Source: Terribacillus saccharophilus
GTDB taxonomy: Bacteria; Bacillota; Bacilli; Bacillales; Amphibacillaceae
Assembly: GCF_002272745.1 (NCBI RefSeq)
Contig: NZ_NPBD01000002.1
Span: 62,001-126,000 of the forward strand
Direction: 5' to 3'
Length of the DNA: 64,000 nucleotides
Part shown: one piece after another, positions 46,100 to 57,493 of the stretch
Layout: each line of letters begins with the position of its first letter
Numbering within the stretch: the stretch's first letter is position 1
Made by a program: the position numbers and the translations under genes
The notes under the pieces: model-generated
Database searches by the model: none
Told to the model about the DNA's origin: nothing
The model's input: the letters and a program-made list of their open reading frames with translations, nothing else

Positions 46100-49000
46100 A
46101 CGTACTGATATCCAAAAAATTCTTGTCATCGGTTCCGGACCGATTGTTATTGGTCAAGCTGCAGAATTCGACTACTCCGGCACACAGGCATGCCAGGCAT
46201 TGCGTGAAGAAGGATATACTGTCATTCTTGCCAACTCCAATCCTGCTACTATCATGACAGATCACACTGTTGCGGATACGGTTTACATGGAGCCGCTCAC
46301 AGTGGAATTCCTGAGCAAAATAATCCGTAAAGAACAGCCGGATGCCTTGCTGCCGACACTTGGCGGACAGACTGGTTTGAACTTGGCTGTTGCGCTAGAC
46401 AACTCAGGTATTTTGAAAGAATTCGGTGTTGAACTGCTTGGTACATCCCTTGAAGCAATCCAGCAGGCAGAGGATAGAGAGCAATTCCGTGATTTGATGA
46501 ACCGTCTTGGAGAACCAGTTCCAGAGAGCGAGATTGTTACTACAGTAGAAGGTGCAGTGGCCTTTTCAGAAGAAATCGGCTTTCCGCTCATCGTTCGTCC
46601 AGCTTACACACTTGGCGGTACAGGCGGAGGAATGTGCTACGACCTAGAAGAATTGAAACAGATCACAAAAAATGGATTAGCGCTCTCTCCAGTAACACAA
46701 TGTCTAATTGAACGAAATATTGCCGGATTCAAAGAAATCGAATATGAAGTAATGCGAGATAAAAATGATCAGGCAATCGTCGTTTGTAATATGGAAAATG
46801 TCGATCCGGTCGGCATTCATACAGGTGACAGCATTGTTGTAGCTCCTTCCCAGACACTGAGTGACAGGGAATACCAGCTGCTGCGCAACGCTTCGATAAA
46901 GATCATCAAAGCACTGCAAATCGAAGGAGGCTGTAATGTGCAGCTGGCTTTGGATCCGCACAGCTTCAACTATTACATCATTGAAGTGAACCCGCGGGTC
47001 AGTCGTTCAAGTGCACTTGCTTCCAAGGCAACAGGTTATCCGATAGCCAAGATGGCCGCTAAAATTGCTGTAGGATTAACATTGGATGAAATCAAGAATC
47101 CGGTAACAGGAACAACGTATGCTTACTTTGAGCCAGCACTAGACTATGTTGTCGCCAAGCTACCGCGCTTCCCATTTGATAAATTCGTCAGCGGCAACCG
47201 TAAACTAGGTACGCAAATGAAAGCTACAGGAGAAGTAATGGCAATCGGGCGAAACGTGGAAGAGGCTTTGCTGAAAGGTGTCCGATCCCTTGATAACAAA
47301 GCAAACGGTCTTGCATCTATCAATCTTGATGCAATGAGCAATGAGGAGATGGAGCATCGACTTATCAAAGCAGATGATGAGCGACTGTTCGTTCTAGCTG
47401 AAGCTTTTCGCCGCGGATATACGGTTGAACAGCTGCATGTACTAACTAAGATCGACCGTTTCTTCCTTTGGAAAATTGAAGCATTGATTGAAATGGAAAC
47501 AAGCTTACAAGAACAGCCGTGGGAGCTGGAATTATTAAAGGAAGTAAAACAAAAAGGATTCTCAGACCGGGAAATAGCTCATTGGTGGAATACAACGGAG
47601 GACAAAGTATACGAGTTCCGTACTGAAAATGACCTTGAGCCTGTATATAAAATGGTAGACACCTGTGCAGCGGAATTCGAATCGCAAACACCTTATTTCT
47701 ACAGCACCTATGAAGAAGAAAATGAATCCGTCGCTTCTGATAAAGAAAAAGTGATCGTACTCGGTTCCGGACCGATCCGCATCGGACAGGGTATCGAATT
47801 CGACTATGCAACAGTCCACAGCGTCCTGGCTATTCGGGAAGCAGGATATGAAGCAATCATCATCAACAGCAACCCAGAAACAGTTTCCACAGATTTCAGT
47901 GTGTCCGATAAGCTGTATTTCGAGCCGCTTACGCTAGAAGATGTTATGCATGTCGTTAACTTGGAAAATCCGCTTGGTGTAATCGTGCAATTTGGCGGTC
48001 AGACAGCTATCAACCTGGCAGAAGGGTTGGAGCGCCGCGGTGTGAAGGTGCTTGGAACGTCTCTGCAGGCAATTGATGCGGCTGAAGACCGAGATAAATT
48101 CGAAAGACTGCTTGATGAATTGAAGATTGCAAAGCCAGATGGAACATCCATCACTAAGATTGAAGATGCTGCAGCCGCCGCAGAAAAGATCGGATACCCA
48201 GTACTTGTTCGTCCATCCTATGTCATTGGCGGAAGCAATATGGAGATCGTCTACAATGACGAGGAATTGCAGAATTATATGGAGAAACGTGTGCATGTCA
48301 GACATGATCACCCAGTACTGATTGATCAATACTTGACTGGTATCGAGGTTGAAGTGGATGCCATCAGTGACGGAGAAACGACGATCATCCCAGGGATCAT
48401 GGAGCATATCGAACGTGCCGGCGTCCATTCCGGAGATTCGATCGCTGTCTATCCAACACAGACGATAACTGAAGAGTGTCGCCAGCAGTGCATCGATGCC
48501 ACAATGCAAATTTCAAAGGCTCTTGGTGTAAAAGGTTTGATCAACATCCAATTCGTCATCCGTAAAAATAAAGCATATGTGTTGGAAGTGAATCCGCGTG
48601 CCAGCCGCACCATACCATTTCTGTCCAAAATTACACACGTAACAATGGCTAATATTGCAACAAAGGCAATCTTGGGTGAAAAGTTGGCTGACATGGGTTA
48701 TGTTTCCGGACTTTTGCCGGAACCAGAGGATGTGTATGTGAAAGTACCTGTATTCAGCTTTGAGAAGCTGCGCAGTGTCGATACGTTGCTCGGACCGGAA
48801 ATGAAATCGACAGGTGAAGCAATCGGACATGATCGCACTCTTGAAAAAGCTCTGTACAAAGGATTGCTTGCTTCTGGTCTATCTTTACCGCAGGAAGGCG
48901 CCATTCTGCTCACTGTAGCAGATAAGGATAAACAAGAGGCTTTGGAAATCGCTAAACTATTCTATGCGCTAGGCTTCCAGCTGTACGCTACCGAAGGAAC

Positions 49001-49285
49001 GAGTGCAGCAGTTGAAGAAGCGGGGCTTCCGGTTACAACAGTAGGAAAAGTCGGTGCTTCTGAGCAGAATGTCATCAGCATTATTGAAAATGGCGAAGTA
49101 CAATTCGTTGTAAACACATTAACTTCTGGTAAACAGCCAAGATCTGATGGCTTCCTTATCCGACGAGAAGCGGTCGAGCATGGTATAGCTTGTCTGACTA
49201 GTCTTGATACAGCCAAAGCGATTGCAACCATCATTGAATCTATGACGTTCACTGCCAAGCCTGTAGTAGCAGGAGGTATATCATC

Positions 49286-49289
<4 letters not shown>
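46092..49289 (+). CDS. carB: Carbamoyl-phosphate synthase large subunit, pyrimidine-specific
   Basis: 1065 residues, the full family length. Two homologous ATP-grasp halves, each starting with a [15 protein letters not shown] segment ([18 protein letters not shown] near residue 13 and [17 protein letters not shown] near 556), an oligomerisation domain between, and the C-terminal MGS-like regulatory domain (from about 930). It joins ammonia, bicarbonate and two ATP to carbamoyl phosphate. B. subtilis name pyrAB. A diverged fragment of this gene recurs near 61430. Confidence 0.98.
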
Positions 49290-51659
<2,370 letters not shown>

Positions 51660-51676
<17 letters not shown>

Positions 51677-52271
51677 TATAGCCGAAGCATTGCTTTCAAT
51701 CGATGCGATCCAAATTGATCCAGCCAAATCCTTTGTATGGGCTTCTGGTATCCACTCACCAATTTACTGTGATAATCGGCTGACACTTGGTCACCCGGAA
51801 GTACGGACAGCTATAGCTCGGCAGTTTCAGGAGAGATTAGCAGAATTGCCGGAAACGGATATCATAGCAGGATGTGCAACCGGCGGAATCCCGCATGCAG
51901 CGTGGCTTGCTGATAAAGCAGATCTGCCGATGATCTACGTCCGATCCAGCAAAAAAGGTCACGGAAAAGGCAATCAAATCGAAGGAGCGGACGTAGACGG
52001 TAAACATGTCGTCGTCATCGAGGATCTTATTTCAACTGGCGGCTCTGTGATCAACACGGTCCAAGCACTGCAGGAAGCAGGTGCGATTGTGACGAAAGTG
52101 TTGGCCATCTTCAGCTACAATTTAAAAAAAGCAGATGATAACTTTTCCGCTATTGGTGTTCCGTTTGAGACGCTGACTAATTTTGATGAACTAGCTGATA
52201 TTCTGGCAGAAAAAGAGATAGTAACTTCTCAGGAAAAACAGGAATTGCTGGAGTGGCGTAATACATTGTAA
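51660..52271 (+). CDS. pyrE: Orotate phosphoribosyltransferase
   Basis: 203 residues from ATG 51660; ATG 51654 would add two residues and is closer to GAGGAG. WASGIHSPIYCDNRLTLGHP near the N-terminus binds orotate, and the PRPP loop VVIEDLISTGGSVINTV is near residue 120. It makes OMP from orotate and PRPP. Last gene of the operon, followed by a hairpin. Its 3' end recurs in diverged form at 61470-61587. Confidence 0.96.
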
Positions 52272-52296
52272 AAGGATGCAGAGATGCATCCTTTTG
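52269..52296 (+). terminator. Terminator after pyrE
   Basis: AAAAGGATGCA / TGCATCCTTTT stem; the T-run is short, so it may be leaky. Confidence 0.75.
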
Positions 52297-52538
52297 TCAT
52301 TGTTTTTCGAAAACTGACCTTGTCAGGAAAATCTAGTTTACATCGTTTGGGAAAGTACACTTAAGAGGAAGAGTATGAAAGTATTATGGTGATCGTATTA
52401 GAAATTATCTTCCTAGATCTAAAATAAGAAGTTGTGGATATTCTCTGACAGAGCATCAAATTGGATATGATCGTTTTAATAAATGAAACAACCACACTAT
52501 AATTGAGATAAGTGTGGTTGTTTTTAATGCATCATTTT
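52297..52538. other. Gap after pyrE, start of the AT-rich accessory region
   Basis: No intact gene. A 35-codon open frame without a start ends at 52486 and may be the tail of a lost gene; I do not recognise it. It is followed directly by a strong terminator at 52487-52525. Confidence 0.5.
52487..52525 (+). terminator. Strong terminator before the TetR remnant
   Basis: Perfect 12-pair stem AACAACCACACT / AGTGTGGTTGTT with further T. Confidence 0.85.
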
Positions 52539-53102
52539 TTATTCTTTTGAGCTACCAATATCTATCTCCGGTTTTAACCTATTTTTTATAAAATGCACGA
52601 CTTGCTTTACGTAATCCTCGGGTTGTGTGTGTTGATTTTCTAACCAATGCATCGCATCACCATAAAGTGCCCAGCTTCACATTACTGCAATAGCTTCCAC
52701 ATTACTATTTTGATTAGACCACTGTTTTCCCCCTATCTCTGTAAAAAAACACTTGAAGTTCCTCTTTAAAAATCGTTTCAATTTGAGGTGTAAACGCCTC
52801 GTAACTTCGCTGATATTGGTTACTTATAGATGTCTGGGATCTAATAATTGAGAAAAAAATAGTCTCTAATGTCTCTTCGTTAATTATCTCATGTGTACTA
52901 ACTTCTTTGATTACTTCTCTCATGACACTTTCACTCAAAACCTTTTCAAGGAGGTCATACTTGTCAATGAAATGATAATAAAAGGTTGCGCGATTCACAG
53001 TTGCGGCAGAAGTTATATCTTTGATTGTGATGTCTTTAAAATCCTTTTTCATTGATAATTCAATAAATGCATCCATTATAAGCTTGCGAGTACGAAGAAC
53101 AC
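52539..53102 (-). pseudogene. TetR/AcrR family regulator, broken (YhgD-like)
   Basis: The open part (52714-53076) gives a TetR N-terminal helix-turn-helix: MDAFIELSMKKDFKDITIKD, AATVNRATFYYHF. Upstream codons (RTRKLI) continue the homology to about 53102, where it stops without a start codon. At the other end a frameshift lies in or near the A7 run at 52742-52748; a second frame then continues with a TetR-like C-terminus (SWALYGDAMHW ... YVKQVVHFIKNRL), itself interrupted by TGA just before SWALYG, and ends at 52539. So there are at least three lesions. Together with the adjacent YhgE remnant this looks like a decayed yhgD-yhgE pair. Confidence 0.85.
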
Positions 53103-53635
53103 ATTATTCCAGCCATTATGGATGGCGAGTTTAGCTAGTGCTGTAATTAGTTTTATCATTGTTAATAAGAGGATAATTAGAAACCAGAAAGAGAATCTTA
53201 CTGCAAAGACAGGGCAAATAATTGTAGGGGCAATCGTAGCTCTTGTGGTAGGATTTGGTTTGACTTAGGTGGTAGATCAGGTGATAGGACTTCATATTGC
53301 ACAGTTTATAGATACAGCTACATTCCTTTCCGTCACAACCTTTATAGTTTCTTCTTAATGATACTAGCTGTATTTTCCTTATTGGGAATTCGAAGTACAC
53401 CAATCTTTGTCTTAATGTTATTCTTTGGGGGACCTTTGCTTTCTATAGCACCTGAAATGATGTCATCATTTTATCGTGATTGAATATACTCTTGGTTGCC
53501 AATGCGATTTATGGTAACGAGAGCTGTTCTTCTTTGGAGAAGGATTGCCATGGAATTCATCACTAATCACACTTGTTTGGATTGCGGCAGCTAGCATAGT
53601 AGTCATTCTTGCTTCTGCATTAAGAATTAAGTAAG
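53103..53635 (+). pseudogene. YhgE/Pip family membrane protein, C-terminal remnant
   Basis: Translating across frames gives FIIVNKRIIRNQKENLTAK, GQIIVGAIVALVVGFGLT then a stop, later MILAVFSLLGIRSTPIFVLM, PEMMSSFYRD then a stop, IYSWLPMRFMV, and in another frame LVWIAAASIVVILASALRIK to the stop at 53633. This is the C-terminal membrane domain of YhgE/Pip proteins (ABC-2-like membrane proteins, phage-infection-protein type). The large extracytoplasmic part and the start are missing. It begins right where the TetR remnant ends. Confidence 0.8.
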
Positions 53636-53675
53636 ACTAAAAGAAAACTAAGAATGAAGAAATAGCCGCTTAATA

Positions 53676-53708
53676 CAAAAGTAGCTTCTTCAAGGAAGCT
53701 ACTTTTTG
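53676..53708. terminator. Terminator after the YhgE remnant
   Basis: AAAAGTAGCTTC / GAAGCTACTTTT with T-run. Confidence 0.85.
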
Positions 53709-53795
53709 TCATAGTTAAAGATAATTCACACAAAATTTAAACTACCTTCAAAAAAGTACAGTTTAATCTAAAGTACTCTGTTCTTAGTAGTGACA

Positions 53796-53836
53796 AAAAT
53801 AAACCCTACGAGCTAGATTGTAGGGTTTTATTTAAT
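53796..53836. terminator. Second terminator upstream of the zinc operon
   Basis: AAATAAACCCTAC / GTAGGGTTTTATTT inverted repeat, able to act in both directions. Confidence 0.75.
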
Positions 53837-53909
53837 TTATGGTAAATGACTATCTTTTATGTTGAAGTTGTATAGGTATTATAAGAAAGCACGAAAATTA
53901 AGTTAAATC

Positions 53910-53960
53910 TTGACAATTAGAAGAAGTCCATATATTCTTTAATCGTAAACATTACGATTA
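53910..53960 (+). promoter_or_regulatory. Promoter with perfect Zur operator
   Basis: TTGACA at 53910-53915 and TATTCT at 53933-53938 (17-base spacer) are followed directly by a perfect palindrome: TAATCGTAA at 53940-53948 and TTACGATTA at 53952-53960 around a three-base centre. This matches the Bacillus Zur box (TCGTAAT, one base, ATTACGA type). Zur with zinc should block transcription start, so the genes below are on in zinc shortage. Confidence 0.9.
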
Positions 53961-53987
53961 TCAATCATGGAGAAAGGGAGAATGAAC

Positions 53988-54950
53988 TTGAAAAAATTAT
54001 CAATATTTATTAGTTTATTGGTTTTAAGCGTAATATTAGTAGCTTGCCAAAGTACAGAAGAAGAGACAGCTACTAATAATAAGGCGTCAGAAACAGAAAA
54101 GAAAGAAGTAAATGAGTCTGGAGAAATTACTATAGAAGGCTTAGGTGAACATTATCATACCGGAGATACAATTGAATTAACTGCTGTTCCCAGTGAAGAT
54201 GTTGATTATGATCACTGGCATTGGTTCACAAAAGAAAGTGATCAAACTGATTGGAAAGAGGCTTCCGGTCAACAGAGTGAAACCTTTACAGGGGAGGCAA
54301 CTGCTGATGGCTTAGAAATTAAAGCAACACTGTACGACGATAATCATGAAGTATACGCAGAGTCAGAACCAGTTACGATTATGATCGATGACCATCATGG
54401 TCATGATGAAGAAAGTAAAAAAATAAGTGAAGGTTTCTTTGAAGATGAACAAGTAGAGGATCGTGAGTTATCTGACTGGGAAGGAGATTGGCAGTCTGTA
54501 TATCCCTATCTTCTAGATGGTGACTTAGACGAAGTCTTTGAACACAAAGCAGTAGAAGGTGATATGACAGCAGCAGAATACAAAGAATACTATACAACTG
54601 GTTATAAAACAGATGTAGAACGCATCATTATTGACAATGGTAACGTAACCTTTTTCCGTGATGGACAACAATTCCAAGGTGACTACGAATACGATGGATA
54701 CGAGATTTTAACTTACGAAGCGGGTAATCGAGGTGTACGTTTTATTTATAAGCTAGTGGATGAAAATGATGATATGCCACAATATATTCAATTCAGTGAC
54801 CACCTCATATCTCCAACAGAATCACATCACTACCATTTATATTGGGGAGATAATCGTGAAAAATTATTAGAAGAGGTCACACATTGGCCAACTTATTATC
54901 CTTCTAATTTAGATGCTGATGATATAGTTCGTGACCAATTAGCTCATTAA
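53988..54950 (+). CDS. ZinT/YodA-domain zinc-binding lipoprotein with an N-terminal HYHTGD module
   Basis: 320 residues from TTG 53988, chosen because AAAGGGAG lies eight bases upstream; ATG 53982 or 53967 would be too close to or upstream of it. Lipobox LVAC with Cys20. Residues about 46-134 are a module with EHYHTGD (54-60) and YDHWHWF (74-80), ending AESEPVTIMID. A His/Asp linker (DDHHGHD) leads into a full ZinT domain (about 150-320): LSDWEGDWQSVYPYL, AEYKEYYTTGYKTDVE, SDHLISPTESHHYHLYWGD. ZinT collects zinc and hands it to the ABC binding protein. In streptococcal AdcA the ZinT domain is fused to the binding protein; here it is separate. Confidence 0.9.
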   Translation: MKKLSIFISLLVLSVILVACQSTEEETATNNKASETEKKEVNESGEITIEGLGEHYHTGDTIELTAVPSEDVDYDHWHWFTKESDQTDWKEASGQQSETFTGEATADGLEIKATLYDDNHEVYAESEPVTIMIDDHHGHDEESKKISEGFFEDEQVEDRELSDWEGDWQSVYPYLLDGDLDEVFEHKAVEGDMTAAEYKEYYTTGYKTDVERIIIDNGNVTFFRDGQQFQGDYEYDGYEILTYEAGNRGVRFIYKLVDENDDMPQYIQFSDHLISPTESHHYHLYWGDNREKLLEEVTHWPTYYPSNLDADDIVRDQLAH

Positions 54951-54956
54951 GACAAG

Positions 54957-54985
54957 GAGAAGAGGAGCAAAATGCTTCTCTTCTC
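54957..54985 (+). other. Perfect hairpin between the ZinT-like and AdcA-like genes
   Basis: 12-pair stem GAGAAGAGGAGC / GCTTCTCTTCTC (one G-U) with a five-base loop. The T-run comes only about 20 bases later, so it is more likely an mRNA stability or processing element, or a leaky terminator, than a full stop. Confidence 0.55.
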
Positions 54986-55031
54986 TCTGCTTTCGTCTTC
55001 GCTCTTTTTTTATAATAACAAAGGAGAGTTT

Positions 55032-56561
55032 ATGTTGAATCCAAAAATGCTCCGAACCATACTAGTTCTTTTTACTGTAACAGCAGTTCTTTTCGGTTGT
55101 CAGTCACAAAACACCCAAGAATCCCCTAACAACGAAGAAACCAAAATTTCCGTAATAGCTTCCTTTTTACCTATGTATGAATTCACTAAAAACATTGCTG
55201 GAGACCGAGCGGATGTGCAGCTAATGGTCTCCGAAGGACAGGATGCCCATCACTATGAACCCAGTGCACAAGATGTAGCAGCTGTAAACGAAGCGGACGT
55301 ATTTGTCTACAGCAGTGAAGAAATGGAATTTTGGGTAAAAAGCTTATTTAATACCGTAGAAAATGACAACCTTATCATTGCACGATCTGCAGACGGACCG
55401 GATAAATCAGACACAGGTAGTGTACAAATTGATGGTGCGACTGACCACTATCACACTGGAGATGAGATTGCGCTAACGGCCAATTTAACAGGAGATGCAG
55501 ATTATGATCACTGGCATTGGTATCAACGAGCAAATGCTGATGAAGAATGGGCAGCTATTTCTGGACAAGGAACAGAAACATTTACCTATGAGGCTCAGGA
55601 AGAAAGTTTTGAAGTTAAAGCAGTTATTTATGATAATAATCATAATGTTCATGCAGAATCTGAACCAATAGAACTTAATATTGATAATCATGATTCCTCT
55701 GTACAGGAAGAGAAAGAGAACGAAGGACATGAACATGAAAATCACAGTAATGCACAAGCAGGAGAAAAAATAACGATTGCGGGCTTGGCAGATCATTATC
55801 ATACAGGCGATGTTGTTACACTTGTTGCCGAGAGTGAAGAGACGGATTATGAAAACTGGAAATGGTTCATAAGAGAAGATGCAAATCAAGATTGGGAAAT
55901 TGTACCAGATCAAGAGAAGAAACGTTTTGAATATAAAACAACAGGAGAAAGCTTTGAAGCGAAGGCTGTACTATATGATGACGACCAGAATGTCCAGACG
56001 GAATCAAGTCCAGTTTCTGTGTTGATTGATGACCATGAGAATCAAGATCCTCATATATGGCTTGATCCGGTATTGGCGCAAAATCAGGTCCTTGCTATTC
56101 GCAATGCCTTAATCGAGGCAGATCCAGAAGGTAAAGAAATTTATGAAGAAAATGCTGAAGCTTTTGTTAAAGAGCTTAAAGCATTAGATGAAGAATATCG
56201 AATTACATTGGAAGATGCAGAAAACCGAGCCTTCGTCGTACAGCACCAAGCATTCGGCTACCTTGCAGAACGTTATGACTTAGAACAAATTGCGATTGGG
56301 GGACTATCTACTGAAGTAGAACCAAGCCCATCACGAATTGCTGAAATAGGTAAGTTAGTTCAAGAACACAACGTTCCAGTTATTTATTATCAACAAGGGG
56401 CTAGCTCCTCTATCGCTCAAACTGTTGCTAATGAAACAGGGACAAAAACGGGTGTCTTATATGATTTAGAAGTGCTCTCTGAAGAATTACTAGCAAACGA
56501 TTTAGGATATTTAGAAGCAATGCGTCATAATCTAGAAGCATTACAAGCTAGCATCAATTAA
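55032..56561 (+). CDS. AdcA/ZnuA-like zinc ABC transporter substrate-binding lipoprotein with two inserted HYHTGD modules
   Basis: 509 residues from ATG 55032 (AAGGAGAG upstream). Lipobox LFGC with Cys23. N-lobe of a cluster A-I binding protein: VIASFLPMYEFTKNIAGD, and DAHHYEPSAQD (71-81) with the first zinc histidine. From about 131 to 217 and 247 to 333 two modules like that in the ZinT-like protein interrupt it (DHYHTGD at 138-144 and 254-260), joined by a His-rich stretch GHEHENH (232-238). The fold resumes at DPHIWLDP (His341), VVQHQAFGYLAERY (His405) and GVLYDLEVL. Ordinary ZnuA/AdcA has about 300 residues and only a His-rich loop at this place. Confidence 0.92.
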   Translation: MLNPKMLRTILVLFTVTAVLFGCQSQNTQESPNNEETKISVIASFLPMYEFTKNIAGDRADVQLMVSEGQDAHHYEPSAQDVAAVNEADVFVYSSEEMEFWVKSLFNTVENDNLIIARSADGPDKSDTGSVQIDGATDHYHTGDEIALTANLTGDADYDHWHWYQRANADEEWAAISGQGTETFTYEAQEESFEVKAVIYDNNHNVHAESEPIELNIDNHDSSVQEEKENEGHEHENHSNAQAGEKITIAGLADHYHTGDVVTLVAESEETDYENWKWFIREDANQDWEIVPDQEKKRFEYKTTGESFEAKAVLYDDDQNVQTESSPVSVLIDDHENQDPHIWLDPVLAQNQVLAIRNALIEADPEGKEIYEENAEAFVKELKALDEEYRITLEDAENRAFVVQHQAFGYLAERYDLEQIAIGGLSTEVEPSPSRIAEIGKLVQEHNVPVIYYQQGASSSIAQTVANETGTKTGVLYDLEVLSEELLANDLGYLEAMRHNLEALQASIN

Positions 56562-56776
56562 ATAAGTAAAAAGAGAAACAGGCCCTATAAAATGAGGTTG
56601 ACCATCAATGCCTTATTGGTGGTTAACCAAACTCATCTCAGTGTTAGTGTCCGGAGTATCCGTTTGTCTAATATATAGTGAAGAGGAGTTCGTAAGGACA
56701 TTTAGCAGGTGATATAACTCTATAGAGTTTATTTCCTTTTTTCAGTAAAAAAGTAGAAAGGTAGATATAAATAATC
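56562..56776. other. Gap between the AdcA-like gene and adcC with a long hairpin
   Basis: A 14-pair stem GGTTGACCATCAAT / ATTGGTGGTTAACC (two G-U pairs, five-base loop), extended outward by ATGAG / CTCAT, spans 56592-56636. No T-run follows. No gene or second Zur box is seen in the 215 bases. Confidence 0.6.
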
Positions 56777-57493
56777 ATGCACTATATTAAAGTAGCTGAA
56801 CTTGCTTTTCATTACGAAAAGCAACCTGTTCTAACAAACATTTCATTTGAATTAAACCCAGGGGACTTTGTGATGCTAACAGGCGAAAATGGAGCTGCTA
56901 AAACCACTTTACTACGTAACGTCTTAGGCTTACTTAAGCCCACAACCGGACAAGTTAGCTTATCGCCTAAAAATCGTTTCGGAGAAAAGTTAACACTTGG
57001 ATATGTACCACAACAAGTGGCTTCGTTTAATGTTGGATTCCCCAGTACAGTATTGGAATTAGTTAATTCTGGTCGTTATCAAAGAGGCAAATGGTTTAGA
57101 AAATTAAATAAAGATGATAAAGAACAAGTTAGGCTTGCTCTCGAATCAGTAGGAATGTGGGATATGCGATATAAAAAGATTGGCGAGTTGTCGGGGGGAC
57201 AGAAACAGAGAATCTCTATAGCACGTGTTTTTGCTACAGACCCGGATTTGTTTGTGTTGGATGAGCCTACCACAGGAATGGATACTAAATCACGCGAGGA
57301 ATTTTACAAGTTGTTAAAGCATAATAGCGAGGTGCACGGGAAGGGAATTTTAATGGTCTCACATGATCATGAAGAACTTCGAAATTACTGTAATAAACAT
57401 ATTGAACTTATACGACAGGAGGGATTACCTTGGAGATGTTTCTCTATGGATTCATGCAAAGAGCTTTCCAAGCCTCACTTCTCATCTCTTTAA
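56777..57493 (+). CDS. adcC: Zinc ABC transporter ATP-binding protein AdcC/ZnuC
   Basis: 238 residues. ABC motifs: Walker A GENGAAKTT (about 36-44), Q-loop GYVPQQVASF, signature LSGGQKQR, Walker B DLFVLDEPTTGMD and H-loop VSHD. The Ala in place of the last P-loop Gly (GAAK instead of GAGK) is, from memory, also found in streptococcal AdcC, as is the C-terminal PWRCF, so this is the Adc branch. It powers zinc import with AdcB. Its last 64 bases overlap adcB. Confidence 0.9.
   Translation: MHYIKVAELAFHYEKQPVLTNISFELNPGDFVMLTGENGAAKTTLLRNVLGLLKPTTGQVSLSPKNRFGEKLTLGYVPQQVASFNVGFPSTVLELVNSGRYQRGKWFRKLNKDDKEQVRLALESVGMWDMRYKKIGELSGGQKQRISIARVFATDPDLFVLDEPTTGMDTKSREEFYKLLKHNSEVHGKGILMVSHDHEELRNYCNKHIELIRQEGLPWRCFSMDSCKELSKPHFSSL

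Larger units (their letters stand above)
53636..53909. other. Gap upstream of the zinc operon with two terminators
   Basis: No gene seen. Terminator hairpins lie at 53676-53708 (AAAAGTAGCTTC / GAAGCTACTTTTT) and 53796-53836 (AAATAAACCCTAC / GTAGGGTTTTATTT), insulating the Zur-controlled promoter. Confidence 0.7.

Noticed and set aside
52379..52486. 35-codon open frame after pyrE
   Set aside because: No start codon or ribosome binding site; it may be the tail of a deleted gene, but I cannot name it.
56777..57493. Degenerate Walker A (GENGAAKTT) in AdcC as a sign of inactivation
   Set aside because: As far as I remember, streptococcal AdcC has the same alanine, and all other ABC motifs are intact.
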